Of a stretch of DNA of 64,000 nucleotides, positions 16,327 to 24,885 are shown piece by piece (position 1 is the first letter of the stretch; the number at the start of each line of letters is the position of its first letter). A program made the position numbers and the translations under genes. A model generated the notes under the pieces. It made no database searches and was not told the origin of the DNA. It saw only the letters and a program-made list of their open reading frames with translations. The DNA is from Rossellomorea sp. SC111 (lineage in GTDB: Bacteria > Bacillota > Bacilli > Bacillales > Bacillaceae_B): the NCBI RefSeq assembly GCF_024733565.1, contig NZ_JANIOC010000007.1:62001-126000 (forward strand). The letters run 5' to 3'.

Positions 16327-18100
16327 GCATATACGAAAGAAATTGGGGGAGAACGACAAGGCGAAGGATGCAAAAGGGACACTCCGCCGCCTTTGGAACT
16401 ACCTTTCCAAAATGAAAATCATTTTGTATCTAGTCATTTTAATGGTGTTCATTAGTTCAGCAGCGGCTCTTCTCGGACCATTTCTTGTAGGGAAGGCGAT
16501 TGATGATTATATCGTCACGAAGGAGGCATCGGGTCTGGTGGTACTGATCACAGGCCTGATTGTAGTGTACATCCTGCATTCTATGGCTGTATGGTTCCAA
16601 AATTATTGGATGATCGGCGTCGCTCAGGATACGGTCTACCGGTTGCGGAAGGACCTCTTCCATCAATTGCATCAACTCTCCATCCCATTCTTTGATAAAC
16701 GGAAGCATGGCGAGCTGATGAGCAGGGTGACGAATGATATTGATAATGTGAGCGCCACCTTGAATAGTTCGTTCATTCAGATCATCTCCAGTGTGCTTAC
16801 ATTAGTCGGGACCGTCACGATCATGCTTTGGCTCAGCCCGCTCCTTACTCTCATCACATTGACCATTGTCCCCCTCATGGTCTTTGGCATGAAGTGGATC
16901 ACGAAACGGACAGGCCGCTTATTTAAACAATATCAGCATAATATCGGTGAATTGAACGGCTATATCGAAGAAACGATTTCTGGTCACAGCATCATCAAAA
17001 CATTTTCCAGGGAAGAAACGGCCATCAAAGAATTCGGTGAAAAGAATCAGCGTCTAAAGACAGCTGCATATTGGGCAGATACGTATTCGGGATTCATTCC
17101 GAAACTTATGAACGTGCTGAATAATCTCAGTTTTGCCGTCATTGCCGGAGTGGGAGGGGTCTTTGCCTTGAACGGCATGATCACGATCGGTGTCATTGTC
17201 ATATTCGCTGAGTATGCAAGGCAATTCACGCGGCCATTGAATGAGCTTGCGAATCAATATAACACGCTGCTCTCAGCAATTGCAGGTGCCGAGCGCGTAT
17301 TTCAAATTTTAGATGAAGAAGAAGAAGCGAAGGATGAAGGAGATGCCGTGGAAATCGTATCCGTTGAGGGGAAGGTCGAGTTTCAACACGTTTCATTCTC
17401 TTATGAAAAAGGGGAACCGACATTAAAGGATGTATCCTTTTCCATCCGCCCCGGTGAAACCGTTGCCCTGGTCGGACCGACAGGGGCGGGTAAGACAACG
17501 ATCACCAATCTCCTGTCCCGCTTTTATGAGCTGAATGAAGGAAGGATAGAGATCGACGGCCTCAACATTCAGACCATTAAACGAAAAAGCTTACGTCAGC
17601 AGATGGGCTTCGTTCTCCAGGACAGCTTCCTGTTCCAGGGGACGATTGCCGACAATATTCGTTACGGAAGGCTCAATGCGAGCGATGAAGATGTAAAGGA
17701 TGCAGCAAAGCTTGCCAATGCCCATACCTTCATTGAAAAGATGCCCGAGGGCTACGATACAATGTTGCGGGCGGATGGAAGTGGAATCAGTCAGGGGCAG
17801 AAGCAGCTATTGTCCATTGCGAGGGCCATCCTTTCCAATCCGTCTATCCTGATACTTGATGAAGCAACGAGCAGTATCGACACGATTACGGAGCTGAAGA
17901 TACAGGATGCGCTTAAGCGGTTGATGAAGGGCAGGACGAGCGTAGTGGTCGCCCACCGCCTTAACACGATCCGTCAGGCTGATCAAATCCTGGTCCTGGA
18001 TGGAGGCAAGATCATTGAACAGGGCACTCATGATGAGCTTCTGAAGGTGAAGGGATTTTATCATGGGCTGTATCACAGCCAGTTGAAGGAGAGCGGTTGA
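16319..18100 (+). CDS. heterodimeric ABC exporter, half-transporter with canonical catalytic residues (YfiC-like)
   Basis: A 593-residue half-transporter with six N-terminal helices and a nucleotide-binding domain with Walker A GPTGAGKTT. Walker B ILILDEATSSID has the catalytic Glu, and VVVAHRLNT has the switch His. Its own signature is non-canonical (ISQGQKQ). In the dimer, the canonical LSGGQ of the upstream partner faces this protein's Walker motifs and makes the one active site; the other composite site is degenerate. The 8-nt overlap with the upstream gene implies translational coupling. Confidence 0.92.
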   Translation: MSRHIRKKLGENDKAKDAKGTLRRLWNYLSKMKIILYLVILMVFISSAAALLGPFLVGKAIDDYIVTKEASGLVVLITGLIVVYILHSMAVWFQNYWMIGVAQDTVYRLRKDLFHQLHQLSIPFFDKRKHGELMSRVTNDIDNVSATLNSSFIQIISSVLTLVGTVTIMLWLSPLLTLITLTIVPLMVFGMKWITKRTGRLFKQYQHNIGELNGYIEETISGHSIIKTFSREETAIKEFGEKNQRLKTAAYWADTYSGFIPKLMNVLNNLSFAVIAGVGGVFALNGMITIGVIVIFAEYARQFTRPLNELANQYNTLLSAIAGAERVFQILDEEEEAKDEGDAVEIVSVEGKVEFQHVSFSYEKGEPTLKDVSFSIRPGETVALVGPTGAGKTTITNLLSRFYELNEGRIEIDGLNIQTIKRKSLRQQMGFVLQDSFLFQGTIADNIRYGRLNASDEDVKDAAKLANAHTFIEKMPEGYDTMLRADGSGISQGQKQLLSIARAILSNPSILILDEATSSIDTITELKIQDALKRLMKGRTSVVVAHRLNTIRQADQILVLDGGKIIEQGTHDELLKVKGFYHGLYHSQLKESG

Positions 18101-18136
18101 GGAGGTAGAAGACAGGGAAGATTCGACGAGAACATA

Positions 18137-18177
18137 AAAAAACACCTCAAAAGTCAGCACTTTTGAGGTGTTTTCTA
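18137..18177. terminator. bidirectional intrinsic terminator
   Basis: A 16-bp stem AAAACACCTCAAAAGT / ACTTTTGAGGTGTTTT is flanked by seven A on one side (T7 on the minus strand) and TTTT on the other. It ends the exporter operon on the plus strand and the structured RNA on the minus strand. Confidence 0.9.
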
Positions 18178-18480
18178 ATTAAAAGGGGCTAATCATCCCG
18201 TTAGCGCTCCCTTTGGTACTGCCCTTAATCGGATAAAGGCAATTCTGTAACTTGCAACATCACAAGTAATATATTTATATCTTGAACGTTGTTTGCAGAT
18301 AATAAACAGCCGCGGGCAATTCCTTGAGTCGTTTGATATACCTAAACGACGTAAGCCCTACCTCTCTTACATCCTAACGGCTCCGAAGCCGATCCAGTGT
18401 GAATAAGTTGTTAAATCAAAACAGAATAGAATTACGAATTATCTTCTCTATCGTTTCAATGTATGTTACAAGATTACAAT
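18137..18480 (-). ncRNA. candidate structured non-coding RNA of about 340 nt, family not recognised
   Basis: On the minus strand a consensus sigma-A promoter (TTGACA, 17 nt, TATATT at 18514-18486) predicts a start near 18479, and a T7-tailed terminator lies at 18137. No frame in between looks coding. The transcript has at least six local hairpins with perfect or near-perfect stems: CGGCT/AGCCG closed by TCGG (18378-18391), GTAAG/CTTAC (18351-18370), GTCGTTT/AAACGAC (18328-18350), ACTTG/CAAGT (18250-18267), GCCTTTA/TTAAGGGC (18221-18240) and AAAGGG-GCTAA/TTAGC-CCCTTT (18182-18214). It lacks the conserved parts of tmRNA, RNase P, SRP RNA and the common riboswitches that I could recall. It also lies downstream of, not in front of, the neighbouring minus-strand gene, so a free-standing RNA is more likely than a leader. 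Confidence 0.6.
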
Positions 18481-18485
18481 AACTA

Positions 18486-18514
18486 AATATATCATCTTTC
18501 TTATAACATGTCAA
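18486..18514 (-). promoter_or_regulatory. sigma-A promoter of the candidate non-coding RNA
   Basis: Minus-strand -35 TTGACA (18514-18509) and -10 TATATT (18491-18486) are 17 nt apart, close to consensus. The promoter lies between the stop of the FMN-binding stress gene and the structured RNA. Confidence 0.75.
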
Positions 18515-18527
18515 GGAATCATATTAA

Positions 18528-18950
18528 TTATAATTCAAGCGACTGCGGCGAATCTTCTTCATCATTCATTAGTCGGATGGCAGTAGGCTGGATTTTCAAG
18601 ACGATGTAATTTGGATCGTCCGGACCTTCAAACCATCTCTTCATATGGTCATTCCATAGTTTTTCTTTGTAGTGGGCAGAATCTTCAACGGAAGCACGTC
18701 CTTCGATTTCAACGAAGGTGTCGCCGTATCCTTCCCCTTCATAACCAAGGAGGATGTGAACATTGGGGTTATCTTCGATTTCATCGGTTTTATGCGTTTC
18801 ATTGCTCGTTGGCGTATATAAAGTCAGATCATCGTGTGAGAAAGTCATATAGCGGGAATGAGGCTTATTCTTCTTCACAGTCGCAAGCGTCCCCACTTTA
18901 CTTTCGTCAAGAACCTTTAAGATTTGTTGTTTCAGTTCAGTTTGTGACAA
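18528..18950 (-). CDS. pyridoxamine-5'-phosphate-oxidase-like general stress protein (GSP26/YdaG type)
   Basis: A 140-residue split-barrel protein of the FMN-binding flavin reductase/PNPOx-like superfamily, very close in layout to Bacillus general stress protein 26. Seen: LATVKKNKPHSRYMTF and VHILLGYEGEGYGDTFVEIEG, the strands that line the cofactor pocket, and a conserved central TSNETHKTDEI. The start is TTG, with AAAGGAGAT 7-8 nt upstream. The family usually belongs to the sigma-B regulon in Bacillus; no sigma-B promoter was identified here. The exact substrate is unknown. Confidence 0.85.
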   Translation of the reverse strand: MSQTELKQQILKVLDESKVGTLATVKKNKPHSRYMTFSHDDLTLYTPTSNETHKTDEIEDNPNVHILLGYEGEGYGDTFVEIEGRASVEDSAHYKEKLWNDHMKRWFEGPDDPNYIVLKIQPTAIRLMNDEEDSPQSLEL

Positions 18951-19080
18951 TCAATCCATCTCCTTTAATGTTTCTTTTAACCATACTATTCCTTTTCTGA
19001 TACGGAAATAAACATGTGAATGTGTAGAGCTTATTCACAACGGGAATAACGAAATTATTATGAAGTGAAGGATGATGCGC

Positions 19081-19725
19081 GTGATACCCGGAAAACTGGT
19101 GAATCTGTGTAAAGAGCGGATGGAAGGTTATAACTGTGAAGGCTTTGTCTATGGAAGGGGACCGATGAACCCTACCATCATGATTGTAGGGGAGGCACCC
19201 GGGGAAACCGAAATTCATAATGGTATGCCCTTCAGCGGGAGAGCGGGTAAGGTGCTTGATGAGTTCTTTCAATACCTGGGTATAGGAAGGGAGGATATTT
19301 ACTTCACCTCCACGGTAAGGAGCAGACCTTACAAAATCGTACATAAGAAAAACCGGGATAATGAAATGATTGAAAAGAAATATAACAGGGCCCCGACTCT
19401 TAAAGAACAGTTTGCACATGCCCCGATTTTGGATTATGAGCTCCAGCATGTAAAGCCGAAACAACTTGTGACATTGGGTAATATAGGAATGCAAAGATTG
19501 TTGGGGAGAAAATATACGATTTCTGAGGTGCATGGTCAACTTATCCGGTCCAAGGTCAGGCGATTGAAAGGACTTGATTCAAATGAATGGACCTGGAGCG
19601 AGGAAACCTACTCCATCTTTCCAACCTTTCACCCAGCTTCGATTTTCTATAATCGATCGTTGGAAAAGGATATCTATCAGGATCTTGACCGTTTGAAAGA
19701 AATACTCTGCAAGAAGAAAAGCTGA
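19081..19725 (+). CDS. uracil-DNA-glycosylase-superfamily protein, type 4-like, lacking two Fe-S cysteines
   Basis: About 214 residues with the type 4/5 UDG layout: GEAPGETE followed by PFSGRAG (motif 1 region) and FHPAS near the C-terminus (motif 2). Type 4 enzymes hold a 4Fe-4S cluster with four Cys. Here two N-terminal Cys remain (LCKER, YNCEG), but the third position reads VRSRP where VKCRP is usual, and the fourth reads AHAPIL. The cluster is therefore probably lost. I chose the GTG at 19081, with AAGG 9 nt upstream; ATG codons at 19072 and 19075 are too close to the ribosome site. Likely role: base-excision repair of uracil or another damaged base. Confidence 0.75.
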   Translation: MIPGKLVNLCKERMEGYNCEGFVYGRGPMNPTIMIVGEAPGETEIHNGMPFSGRAGKVLDEFFQYLGIGREDIYFTSTVRSRPYKIVHKKNRDNEMIEKKYNRAPTLKEQFAHAPILDYELQHVKPKQLVTLGNIGMQRLLGRKYTISEVHGQLIRSKVRRLKGLDSNEWTWSEETYSIFPTFHPASIFYNRSLEKDIYQDLDRLKEILCKKKS

Positions 19726-19754
19726 CATCAGGCGTATGTCAGCTTTTTGAATGA

Positions 19755-20003
19755 TCATTTTTTCGACAAATTCTCCTGAGCCATTCTTACAAGCTCCTTC
19801 ACCATATTACCGCCGATCGATCCCCCGACCTTTCCCGCTTGTTCGGACGTTAATTTTCCATTATATCCTCTTTGGAGAGGGATCCCCTGTTCCTTGGCGA
19901 TTTCATATTTGGCTTCTTTTGGATCCCGTGTCCCGCTCACTTTCGCTTTCAGCTGATCCATTGCGGCACGTGACTCAGGTACCAAAAGTTTTCTTTTCGA
20001 CAT
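19755..20003 (-). CDS. alpha/beta-type small acid-soluble spore protein
   Basis: An 82-residue SASP with the family signatures: EIAKEQGIPL (contains the GPR germination-protease site, cut after the Glu) and the C-terminal VGGSIGGNMVKELVRMAQENL. These proteins coat and protect spore DNA and are made in the forespore under sigma-G. The ATG at 20003 has AGGTG 6-8 nt upstream; the open frame extends further upstream without coding character. I saw no convincing sigma-G promoter. It shares an upstream region with the divergent AgcS-type symporter gene. Confidence 0.93.
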   Translation of the reverse strand: MSKRKLLVPESRAAMDQLKAKVSGTRDPKEAKYEIAKEQGIPLQRGYNGKLTSEQAGKVGGSIGGNMVKELVRMAQENLSKK

Positions 20004-20108
20004 TTTCATCACCTCTTTTATAGAATGCCCCAAATTTTTTTTAAGAGTATAAAGTCTTGGCATATAAGGGTTTTTATACGTTTGTAAAATTTTCGTCATA
20101 AAAAAGGA

Positions 20109-20138
20109 TTGTCTATATTGTGTCAAATAAAATATAAT
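20109..20138 (+). promoter_or_regulatory. sigma-A promoter of the AgcS symporter gene
   Basis: TTGTCT (20109-20114), an 18-nt spacer and TATAAT (20133-20138) lie about 45 nt upstream of the GTG start. Confidence 0.6.
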
Positions 20139-20184
20139 TCTTAATAGTTAGAAAATTTTTATAAAAATAAAAGGGGGAAATGCC

Positions 20185-21642
20185 GTGGAAGAATTCGTTG
20201 GCAAGCTCGTCGGGATCCTTTGGTCCCCGGTCATGATTTATTTTTGTTTGGGCGTAGGCTTACTATTTTCTATTTTAACGAAGTTTTTGCAGGTCCGGTT
20301 GATTAAAGATATGGTGGTTCAAATGTTTAAGGGTGGAAGTTCAAGTGCAGGAGTCTCTTCATTCCAGGCTTTGGCTCTTTCATTATCCGGACGTGTAGGA
20401 ACGGGGAACATCGCCGGTACGGCTACTGCCATCGCCTTCGGTGGTCCCGGAGCCGTTTTCTGGATGTGGACGATTGCTTTCATCGGTGCAAGCAGTGCCT
20501 TTATTGAATCCACTTTGGCTCAGATTTACAAAGTGAAACAGGACGGTGAATACCGCGGGGGGCCGGCCTACTATATTGAGAAGGGCATTGGCTGGAAGTG
20601 GTATGCAGTACTTTTCTCATTTGCGACTTTGCTTGCAATGAGTATCCTGATGCCGGGGATCCAGTCAAACTCCATTGCATTAGGGCTTGAAAATGCATTC
20701 GGTCTTAACACGACGGTCACGGGATTAGGTCTTGTGGTGTTAATCGGGGTCATCATTTTTGGCGGCGTCAAACGTATTGCCGGAGTGGCTTCGTACGTAG
20801 TGCCATTCATGGCCATTGCGTATATTTTACTTTCCCTTATCATCGTGGGAATGAATATTGCTGAGATCCCGGCTGTCTTTGCCCTTATTTTCAAAAGCGC
20901 ATTCGGTGCAGATTCAGTATTCGGCGGAATCATCGGTATGGCAGTATCATGGGGAGTGAAACGCGGAATCTATTCAAACGAAGCCGGTCAAGGTACAGGA
21001 CCCCATGCGGCTGCGGCGGCAGAGGTTTCACATCCAGCCAAGCAAGGATTGGTACAGGCGTTTTCAGTGTATATCGATACCCTTCTTGTTTGTACGGCAA
21101 CGGCATTCATGATCCTGTTTACAGGTTCCTTCAATACAGAAGGTCCGGACGGAAAGATGCTTGCAAACAATCTGGATGGTATTGAAGCAGGACCTGGTTA
21201 TACACAGGCTGCCATTGAATCAGTGATCCCTGGCTTCGGGGCATCATTCGTCGCGATCGCTTTATTCTTCTTTGCCTTTACAACCATCATGGCATACTAT
21301 TACATGGCTGAGACAAATGTGGCTTACTTGATGAGAGGCAAGAATTCAAAGGCGGCAATGGTGATCCTGAAGGTAGTCCTTCTTGGAGCCACTTTCTATG
21401 GTGCTGTAAGAGAAGCAGCCCTTGCGTGGGCGTTGGGTGATATCGGACTTGGGATTATGGTATGGCTGAATTTGATTGCGATTCTCATCCTTGCCAAACC
21501 GGCCCTCAGAGCACTTAAAGATTACGAGGAGCAGAAGAAACAGGGTCTTGATCCAGTCTTCAACTCGAAAAAACTCGGTATCAAAAATGCAGAGTTCTGG
21601 GAGCAGGAATATAAAGTGGAAGATAAAGAAAATGCTTCTTAA
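20185..21642 (+). CDS. alanine/glycine:cation symporter (AgcS family)
   Basis: A 485-residue protein with about eleven membrane segments and the AgcS signatures: SGRVGTGNIAGTATAIAFGGPGAVFW near residue 70, GGPAYYIEKG, and KRGIYSNEAGQGTGPHAAAAA near residue 270. It imports alanine, glycine or glutamine with Na or H ions. The start is GTG with AAGGGGG 8 nt upstream. It is monocistronic with its own promoter and terminator. B. subtilis AlsT is a relative, but the exact substrate cannot be told. Confidence 0.93.
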   Translation: MEEFVGKLVGILWSPVMIYFCLGVGLLFSILTKFLQVRLIKDMVVQMFKGGSSSAGVSSFQALALSLSGRVGTGNIAGTATAIAFGGPGAVFWMWTIAFIGASSAFIESTLAQIYKVKQDGEYRGGPAYYIEKGIGWKWYAVLFSFATLLAMSILMPGIQSNSIALGLENAFGLNTTVTGLGLVVLIGVIIFGGVKRIAGVASYVVPFMAIAYILLSLIIVGMNIAEIPAVFALIFKSAFGADSVFGGIIGMAVSWGVKRGIYSNEAGQGTGPHAAAAAEVSHPAKQGLVQAFSVYIDTLLVCTATAFMILFTGSFNTEGPDGKMLANNLDGIEAGPGYTQAAIESVIPGFGASFVAIALFFFAFTTIMAYYYMAETNVAYLMRGKNSKAAMVILKVVLLGATFYGAVREAALAWALGDIGLGIMVWLNLIAILILAKPALRALKDYEEQKKQGLDPVFNSKKLGIKNAEFWEQEYKVEDKENAS

Positions 21643-21655
21643 CCTATAAACAGTA

Positions 21656-21690
21656 AAAAACCTGTTGCCTAAGTGGCAGCAGGTTTTTTT
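21656..21690 (+). terminator. intrinsic terminator after the AgcS gene
   Basis: AAAAAACCTG-TTGCC / GGCAG-CAGGTTTTTTT stem with T7 tail. Confidence 0.9.
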
Positions 21691-21909
21691 ACTGAAGTGG
21701 GGCATTGATTTTCGAATAAAGCCTTTCCCCGATATAATTTTGAAAAACATACATGAGCAGGGATTTCATGAAAAAAAGAGCGGATAGCTATTTAAGTGGA
21801 AATGTAACCCGATCAGATTAGTAAGCTTTATCTTTGAGTCAGGAAGCAAAAATGATTATGATAAATGGAGAAGAGAAACGTCATTTTATCATTGGGAGGT
21901 GCTGTTTCA

Positions 21910-23070
21910 TTGGATTTATATAAATCGTTTATACAGAATGAACGCCAAAGGAAATTGGTTGATCTAGCTGGGAAGCTAGCTGATGCTTTTTCTGAACGAG
22001 GGGAGACATATGATCGGGAGGATGAGTTCCCTTATGAAAATTTCAACGACCTCAAAAAAAGTGGATATGGGACACTGTCCCTTCCGAAAGAATACGGGGG
22101 GGAAGAGATCAATTTGTATGAGCTTGTGATGATTCAAGAGAGACTGGCTACTGGTGATGCTGCAACGGCATTGTCCATTGGCTGGCATTTAGGGGGATTG
22201 ATGGAGCTTACAGAAACCCGTGCCTGGGAGGAAGAGATCTTCAAGGACCTGTGTGAGGAGATCGTGGCAAACAAAGCCCTCGTGAACCGTGCGGCCACAG
22301 AACCGGCAACGGGCAGTCCGACACGTGGGGGGCTGCCTCAGACCAAGGCTATCAAAACCGAAAAGGGCTGGAGTGTAACGGGCAGGAAATCTTTCACGTC
22401 AATGGCGAGAGTCCTGGACTATTCCTTAGTATCGGCTGTGATCGGTGATACTGAAGAGAAAGGATTCTTCCTTGTGAATCATGACTTGGAAGGCGTGAGC
22501 ATCGAGGAGACGTGGGATACGATTTCCATGAAGGGGACAGGGAGTGATGACCTCGTTCTTAAAGACGTCCAGCTACCGTCTTCTTCCCTCGTGGAGCGGG
22601 ACAGCGACCAAGGGAAGAGCGATCTTCCTAAAGCATGGCTCCTTCACATCCCTGCCTGTTATATAGGGGTGGCGGTGGCAGCACGTAACTATGCCATCCA
22701 GTTTGCGAAAGACTACTCCCCGAACAGTCTCCCAGGGCCGATCAAGGATGTTCCGGAAGTCCAGCGGAAGATTGGTGAAATTGAATTAGAGTTGTTTAAG
22801 GCAAGGCAGATTCTATATTCCGTGGCAGATAAGTGGGTAAGGGAGCCTGCAAAGCGGGGGGATATGGCTGCAGAACTCTCTTCTGTCAAGCACATTGTGA
22901 CAAACAGTGCCTTTCACATCGTGGACACTGCCATGAGGATCGTGGGGGCCAGGAGCCTTTTCCGGACCAATCCCATGCAGCGGTATTATCGTGATGTAAG
23001 GGCAGGACTTCATAACCCTCCGATGGATGATATGGTCATTGCAACGTTAGCGAATGAGGCCCTGAAATAA
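21910..23070 (+). CDS. acyl-CoA dehydrogenase family flavoprotein
   Basis: About 386 residues with the three-part acyl-CoA dehydrogenase fold: an N-terminal helical part (LSLPKEYGGEEINLYELVMIQERLA), a middle beta domain (VTGRKSFTSMARVLDY) and a C-terminal helical part ending RYYRDVRAGLHNPPMDDM. It resembles the YdbM-type Bacillus protein. The C-terminal pattern is also found in related flavin monooxygenases, so the exact reaction is open. I chose the TTG at 21910, with GGGAGGTG 8 nt upstream; an ATG at 21865 has no ribosome site. It stands alone and is not adjacent to beta-oxidation genes. Confidence 0.75.
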   Translation: MDLYKSFIQNERQRKLVDLAGKLADAFSERGETYDREDEFPYENFNDLKKSGYGTLSLPKEYGGEEINLYELVMIQERLATGDAATALSIGWHLGGLMELTETRAWEEEIFKDLCEEIVANKALVNRAATEPATGSPTRGGLPQTKAIKTEKGWSVTGRKSFTSMARVLDYSLVSAVIGDTEEKGFFLVNHDLEGVSIEETWDTISMKGTGSDDLVLKDVQLPSSSLVERDSDQGKSDLPKAWLLHIPACYIGVAVAARNYAIQFAKDYSPNSLPGPIKDVPEVQRKIGEIELELFKARQILYSVADKWVREPAKRGDMAAELSSVKHIVTNSAFHIVDTAMRIVGARSLFRTNPMQRYYRDVRAGLHNPPMDDMVIATLANEALK

Positions 23071-23102
23071 GGCTTTTAGACAAATGCGTTTCAGACAAAA
23101 GA

Positions 23103-23158
23103 AATCCGAACGATGACTCGACATTCTTTGAATATCGAATTCGTTCGGATTTTTTCGT
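23103..23158 (+). terminator. intrinsic terminator after acyl-CoA dehydrogenase gene
   Basis: AATCCGAACGA (23103) pairs with TCGTTCGGATT, followed by a T-tract. The stem arms are the same as in the hairpin at 9496, so this is a reused sequence. Confidence 0.75.
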
Positions 23159-23215
23159 TTTTGTAAAAAGCTCTTTTCGTAAAGATGGTTGTTTTCTAAC
23201 ATAGGAACTACTGAG

Positions 23216-23381
23216 GCTCTGTCTATGTGTGTATGGATAGATGGTGAGGGAAACGGCTTCGCTTTCCGGCGGACGAACGGCCAAGCCTCCTCGCATTCGC
23301 TGCGGGGTCTTGTCTCGTCCGTTTTTCCGCAGGAGTCTACGCCGTTCCCCTCCCCATCAAAATGAGATAGCGTGACAGAGC
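23216..23381. repeat. MITE-like palindromic element, type B
   Basis: GCTCTGTC (23216) and GACAGAGC (23374-23381) form terminal inverted repeats. Inside, a G-rich arm GAGGGAAACGGC near 23247 matches GCCGTTCCCCTC near 23341. No coding frame. Confidence 0.55.
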
Positions 23382-23503
23382 TTACCAGTGAAAAAACGAA
23401 TGAAACAGCATTTTACTATTCAAGCTGAAATCAACCATTCCACACACAGAAAATGATGTTTTCTAGAGGTGTACAGAAGTAAATTAATCCTCCTACCAAT
23501 AAA

Positions 23504-23642
23504 GTTGATTGTAGCGGAAGGTGCTCGACTCCGACGGGAATAGCGGGAAAGTTGAGACCCCGCAGGGCAAAAGCCCGAGGAGGCTCAACTCACGCCCCGC
23601 GGAAAGCGAGCACCTGCAGCGGAAATCAACAACTACTCGCTA
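23504..23642. repeat. dispersed palindromic repeat, type A (full copy 1)
   Basis: About 139 bp with ends GTTGATT and AATCAAC. Nested inner inverted repeats include GGTGCTCG/CGAGCACC and GTTGAG/CTCAAC. It is nearly identical to 25682-25819. Confidence 0.85.
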
Positions 23643-23695
23643 CCTTTCATAGCAACAAGGTTTACGAAAAGAGCTTTGTAAAAAGATATTAATCA

Positions 23696-24769
23696 TCATT
23701 CCGGGTACAGTGCTTTTTCCAACACGTTTCGATGCTGTGCCTCAAGGAGATGGACTTCACTCAGCTCTTCAATAAGATCATGAATGGATAACAGTTCATA
23801 AAGCATGATGGTTTCACAGGAGAAGTGATGCTTCATAGATTGGAATGGTTTCATATGAAGCCCCTCCTGATCCTCCCAGAATTCCTCCAATAAATTCTTC
23901 ATAAGGGTGAAATGCTGGTCTGGAATATCAAATGAAGGGTGGTGCATGATTCCTTTTAAACTTAATGTTGCATCCATGATCCGTTCTTTTTCTTCTTCAC
24001 TGAAAGCATAGTGAACAGGCAGATAGATGATGTTGCCGATATGAAAAAGGATCTGTCTCAAGATGTTCAGCTTCTTATACTCATAATGGAAACAGCGCAT
24101 TTCCTGACGGTTGGAGCGGTGAAGCTTCCATTCTTCTTTCTGGTATTCGCAAAGAGTATCCGTCGATTCAATTTCCCTTAAAATATCATTGAATATCAAT
24201 TTCGTCTCTCTGTGCAGAGAATGATTCTGAAGGACTTCAGAGCCCCTTCTTTCCAGTAGATTCCCTGTTTTGAAATAGAGATTATGAATGTTGGTTGAAA
24301 TCGTGTTGCTATACTTAGGTGGAAGGATCCACAGATTGACCAAAGTCGATACAATCAATCCGATTGTAGTCGTTCCAAGACGGATGAAAAACGTCGCAAC
24401 GTAGTGATCATGGATCGTGGGAATCATGGCGATTCCAGTTAATGTAGCGACCAGGATACCAGCGCCCAGATGAAGCTTATGACAGGTGATGATCGTCAGG
24501 AGCGCGACCAGGGCATAGGTAAGGGCATGGTCCCCTAATGTATGAGTGATGACCACGGCAAATAACGCACCGATAGCCGATGCCGGAAAGCGGACGTACG
24601 CTTTTTTGATTGAATTGGCAGCCGTCGGTTCAATGGTGACGATGGCGGTTATGACGGCAAAGGTCGCCGGCCAGTTCAACAATTCACATACGAGGGCGGT
24701 AAGGAAAACAGCCAGTCCCGTTTTAGCAATCCTTCCCCCGACAAATTGAAATTTTTTCAAAAAATCCAT
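23696..24769 (-). CDS. aromatic acid exporter-like membrane protein (ArAE/FUSC family)
   Basis: A 357-residue protein with about five to six N-terminal membrane helices (residues 10-150) and a cytoplasmic helical C-terminal domain of about 200 residues. This matches the ArAE_1 plus C-terminal domain organisation of Bacillus YqjA-type proteins (DUF939). Distant relatives export aromatic acids such as p-hydroxybenzoate. The ATG follows GAGGG at 7 nt. The functional link to aromatic compounds is by family only. The 3' end abuts the repeat block at 23685. Confidence 0.82.
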   Translation of the reverse strand: MDFLKKFQFVGGRIAKTGLAVFLTALVCELLNWPATFAVITAIVTIEPTAANSIKKAYVRFPASAIGALFAVVITHTLGDHALTYALVALLTIITCHKLHLGAGILVATLTGIAMIPTIHDHYVATFFIRLGTTTIGLIVSTLVNLWILPPKYSNTISTNIHNLYFKTGNLLERRGSEVLQNHSLHRETKLIFNDILREIESTDTLCEYQKEEWKLHRSNRQEMRCFHYEYKKLNILRQILFHIGNIIYLPVHYAFSEEEKERIMDATLSLKGIMHHPSFDIPDQHFTLMKNLLEEFWEDQEGLHMKPFQSMKHHFSCETIMLYELLSIHDLIEELSEVHLLEAQHRNVLEKALYPE

Positions 24770-24844
24770 AATGTAACCCTCTTTAATAAAATTCTCTATT
24801 TTCCATTATAAAGTAAGAAAAAACCAAATTAAATAAATTGACAA

Positions 24845-24880
24845 AAAAAGAACTGTTCAGGGAACAGTTCTTTATATATG
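24845..24880 (-). terminator. intrinsic terminator of the receiver-like gene
   Basis: AAAGAACTGTTC pairs with GAACAGTTCTTT; on the minus strand seven T residues follow. Confidence 0.88.
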
Positions 24881-24885
24881 ATAAC

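Larger units (their letters stand above)
23161..23685. repeat. composite repeat block bounded by 17-bp inverted repeats
   Basis: AAAGCTCTTTTCGTAAA (23167-23183) and its exact reverse complement (23661-23677) bound a 500-bp block holding two different palindromic elements (23216-23381 and 23504-23642). The block contains no open gene. Confidence 0.7.

Noticed and set aside
18137..18480. tmRNA, RNase P, SRP RNA or 6S RNA
   Set aside because: Conserved segments of these RNAs, including a resume-codon tag frame, are not present; kept as an unassigned candidate.
23161..23685. Insertion sequence with transposase
   Set aside because: No transposase frame between the inverted ends; described as a repeat block only.
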